In this document: positions 33,045-34,314 of the stretch, piece after piece | Position numbering within the stretch: position 1 is the stretch's first letter | Layout of the letters: each line of letters begins with the position of its first letter | Assembly (NCBI GenBank): GCA_001801055.1 | Contig: MGWP01000037.1 | Coordinates: 1-34,314, forward strand | DNA length: 34,314 bases | Reading direction: 5' to 3' | Source of the DNA: Gallionellales bacterium GWA2_55_18 | GTDB taxonomy: Bacteria > Pseudomonadota > Gammaproteobacteria > Burkholderiales > Gallionellaceae | The notes under the pieces: model-generated | Database searches by the model: none | The model's input: only the letters and a program-made list of their open reading frames with translations | Told to the model about the DNA's origin: nothing | Program-made: the position numbers and the translations under genes

Positions 33045-33587
33045 ATGCTTCCGAAACCATCGCCGAATTATCTTGCCGGTTACCCTGCCGCACAGGCGGA
33101 GCAGGTGCAGCGGCTGATCGAACAGGGGCAGCTGGCCGAGGTGTTGCAGCAAAAATATCCGCTTGCGCACACGGTGCGCACCGACAAGGCACTGTACGAC
33201 TACGCGCTGGAACTGAAGAACGAATATCTGCGCAATGCCGGGCAACTGAGCAAGGCGGCGTTCGACAACAAGCTGCATGTCATCCGGAATGCGCTGGGCA
33301 CGCACACCCGCATCTCGCGGGTGCATGGTTCGAAGCTCACGGCCAAACGCGAGATTCGCGTCGCGGCGCTGTTCAGGGAGATGCCGGCGGAATTCTTGCG
33401 CATGATCGTGGTTCACGAACTGGCGCACCTCAAGGAACTCGAACACAACAAGGCTTTTTATCAGCTATGCCGGTATATGGAACCCGATTATGCGCAGCTG
33501 GAATTTGAGCTGCGCGCTTATCTGACTTATCTCGATGCGGGCGGGGTGGGGCTGTGGACGGCGGATGTTGAGGGTGGGGCGCTTTAG
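33045..33587 (+). CDS. YgjP-like (DUF45) zinc metallopeptidase-type protein
   Basis: 180 residues with VVHELAHLKELEHNKAFYQL, the HELAH zinc motif and third ligand typical of YgjP/WLM-like gluzincins, followed by MEPDYAQLEFELRAYLTYLD. Family members are small cytoplasmic proteins with no settled substrate. No good ribosome site is seen before the ATG; no other start in the frame is better. It stands alone between the MITE-like element and a REPIN. Confidence 0.85.
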   Translation: MLPKPSPNYLAGYPAAQAEQVQRLIEQGQLAEVLQQKYPLAHTVRTDKALYDYALELKNEYLRNAGQLSKAAFDNKLHVIRNALGTHTRISRVHGSKLTAKREIRVAALFREMPAEFLRMIVVHELAHLKELEHNKAFYQLCRYMEPDYAQLEFELRAYLTYLDAGGVGLWTADVEGGAL

Positions 33588-33665
33588 GTTGTTACCAGTC
33601 AAATGATGTCAAAAAATGACAATAATTTTGTGTTTATATTATTATCAACGCGTTAAATAGCATTT

Positions 33666-33709
33666 GTAGGGTGGGCTTTGCCCACCATGTCGGGCAGAGC
33701 CCGACCTAC
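33666..33709. repeat. REPIN-like element 6
   Basis: GTAG-GGTGGGC-TTT-GCCCACC (33666-33686) faces GTCGGGC-AGA-GCCCGAC followed by CTAC (33689-33709). Its left arm resembles element 2 and its right arm element 5, so the arms come from two stem variants. Confidence 0.8.
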
Positions 33710-33742
33710 ATTTTGGTTCCGGCTCGTCCGGCTTAGGCTGTT

Positions 33743-33769
33743 CCCGGATTTCGATATGCTGTATCCGGG
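33743..33769. terminator. inverted repeat after the yebC-like gene
   Basis: CCCGGAT (33743-33749) and ATCCGGG (33763-33769) with a 13-base loop, close to the stop of the minus-strand yebC-like gene. No T-run is present, so it is at best a weak or rho-assisted terminator. Confidence 0.35.
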
Positions 33770-33776
33770 CTTGCCC

Positions 33777-34314
33777 TTAACCCGCCAACCCCACATAAAC
33801 ATTCTGCACGTCATCATCCGCGTCGATCGCTTCCAAAAACGCTTCCACTTCTTCGCGCTCGGCATCATTGCCGAGTGTGACGGCATTCTTCGGGCGGTAG
33901 CCTAGCTGGGCGGAGATGACGGTAAAGCCTTGTGTCGGCAAGGCGCGGCATACGGCATCGAGGTCGGTAACGTCGGTGATGAACAGGGTGGCACCTTCGT
34001 CTGCCGGTTCAAAGTCCTGCGCACCGGCTTCGATGGCGGCCACTTCGGCATCGGCTTCTTTGGAATTCGGCGTGGCTTCAATCATGCCGACATAGTTGAA
34101 GTCCCACGAGACGGAGCCTTCTGCGCCGAGCTGCCCTTTGCGGAACAGTACGCGCATGCTGGACATGGTGCGGTTGGTGTTGTCGGACAGGCATTCGACG
34201 ATCACGGGGACGCGGTGCGGCGCGAAACCTTCATAGACGAGGCGTTCCAAATTCGCGCCCCCGTCAAGCAGGCCCGCGCCTTTTTTGATCGCACGCTCCA
34301 GCGTTTCACGCGGC
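33777..34314 (-). CDS. yebC: YebC/PmpR family protein (partial, 5' end outside window)
   Basis: The C-terminal 178 or so residues are visible; the frame continues through the right edge. Family sequence is clear: [53 protein letters not shown] and [24 protein letters not shown]. The family was described as transcription regulators and more recently linked to translation through difficult sequences. [10 protein letters not shown] rather than the classical GPGGVA form suggests the YeeN-like paralogue group. Confidence 0.9.
   Translation of the reverse strand, partial: PRETLERAIKKGAGLLDGGANLERLVYEGFAPHRVPVIVECLSDNTNRTMSSMRVLFRKGQLGAEGSVSWDFNYVGMIEATPNSKEADAEVAAIEAGAQDFEPADEGATLFITDVTDLDAVCRALPTQGFTVISAQLGYRPKNAVTLGNDAEREEVEAFLEAIDADDDVQNVYVGLAG

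Overview
The window looks like chromosomal DNA from a betaproteobacterium, most plausibly of the Nitrosomonadales / Gallionellaceae type. This is inferred from protein style, gene order and GC level; no rRNA is present to confirm it. Two conserved housekeeping clusters support a proteobacterial chromosome: dnaQ-rnhA-methyltransferase facing gloB, and radC facing coaBC-dut. Most reading frames are intact. The non-coding spaces are unusually rich in palindromic repeats.

Layout. At 1-2.4 kb there is the tail of an unknown gene and then an orphan hyfB-type membrane subunit. From 2.5 to 5.3 kb, on the minus strand, an EF-hand membrane protein of unknown function is coupled to a family-5 uracil-DNA glycosylase. 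From 5.4 to 9.5 kb lie a BaiN/HI0933-type flavoprotein, dnaQ, rnhA, a methyltransferase and the divergent gloB. A tRNA-Ser(GGA) with its own promoter follows at 9.5 kb. Next to it is a small accessory island (9.6-11.9 kb) with an AbiEi/AbiEii toxin-antitoxin pair, a 65-residue unknown protein and a radC-like C-terminal fragment. A periplasmic parvulin, a methyltransferase remnant and an orphan rfbC follow.

The centre (14.1-24.1 kb) is a two-gene minus-strand operon with a good sigma-70 promoter. The first gene encodes an outer-membrane protein with an AMIN-like domain, a charged linker, TPR-like repeats and a C-terminal barrel like DUF560/Slam. The second encodes a 2644-residue exported protein with a FecR domain, a Lys/Glu-rich and a Pro-Ala segment, a long Ala/Thr/Gln helical region, and six tandem modules of 250-300 residues whose second halves resemble TbpB-like beta-barrel domains. 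I read this pair as a candidate surface-display or secretion system (type XI / Slam-like) with a giant non-lipoprotein cargo. It is the most interesting part of the window.

From 24.2 to 30.7 kb come radC, coaBC, dut, proS, a lytic transglycosylase, a TlpA-type thioredoxin and a YqhA-family membrane protein. From 31.0 to 32.7 kb two further toxin-antitoxin modules (vapBC and phd-vapC) lie tail to tail, followed by a 160-bp MITE-like element, a YgjP-type metallopeptidase and a partial yebC.

At least six intergenic REPIN-like elements (two inverted REPs, most with GTAG heads and covarying stems) are scattered through the window. Two C/T-rich palindromic elements lie in frame inside coding genes (the flavoprotein and coaBC). 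Another palindrome family has one copy upstream of coaBC and one forming the 3' end of the methyltransferase gene.
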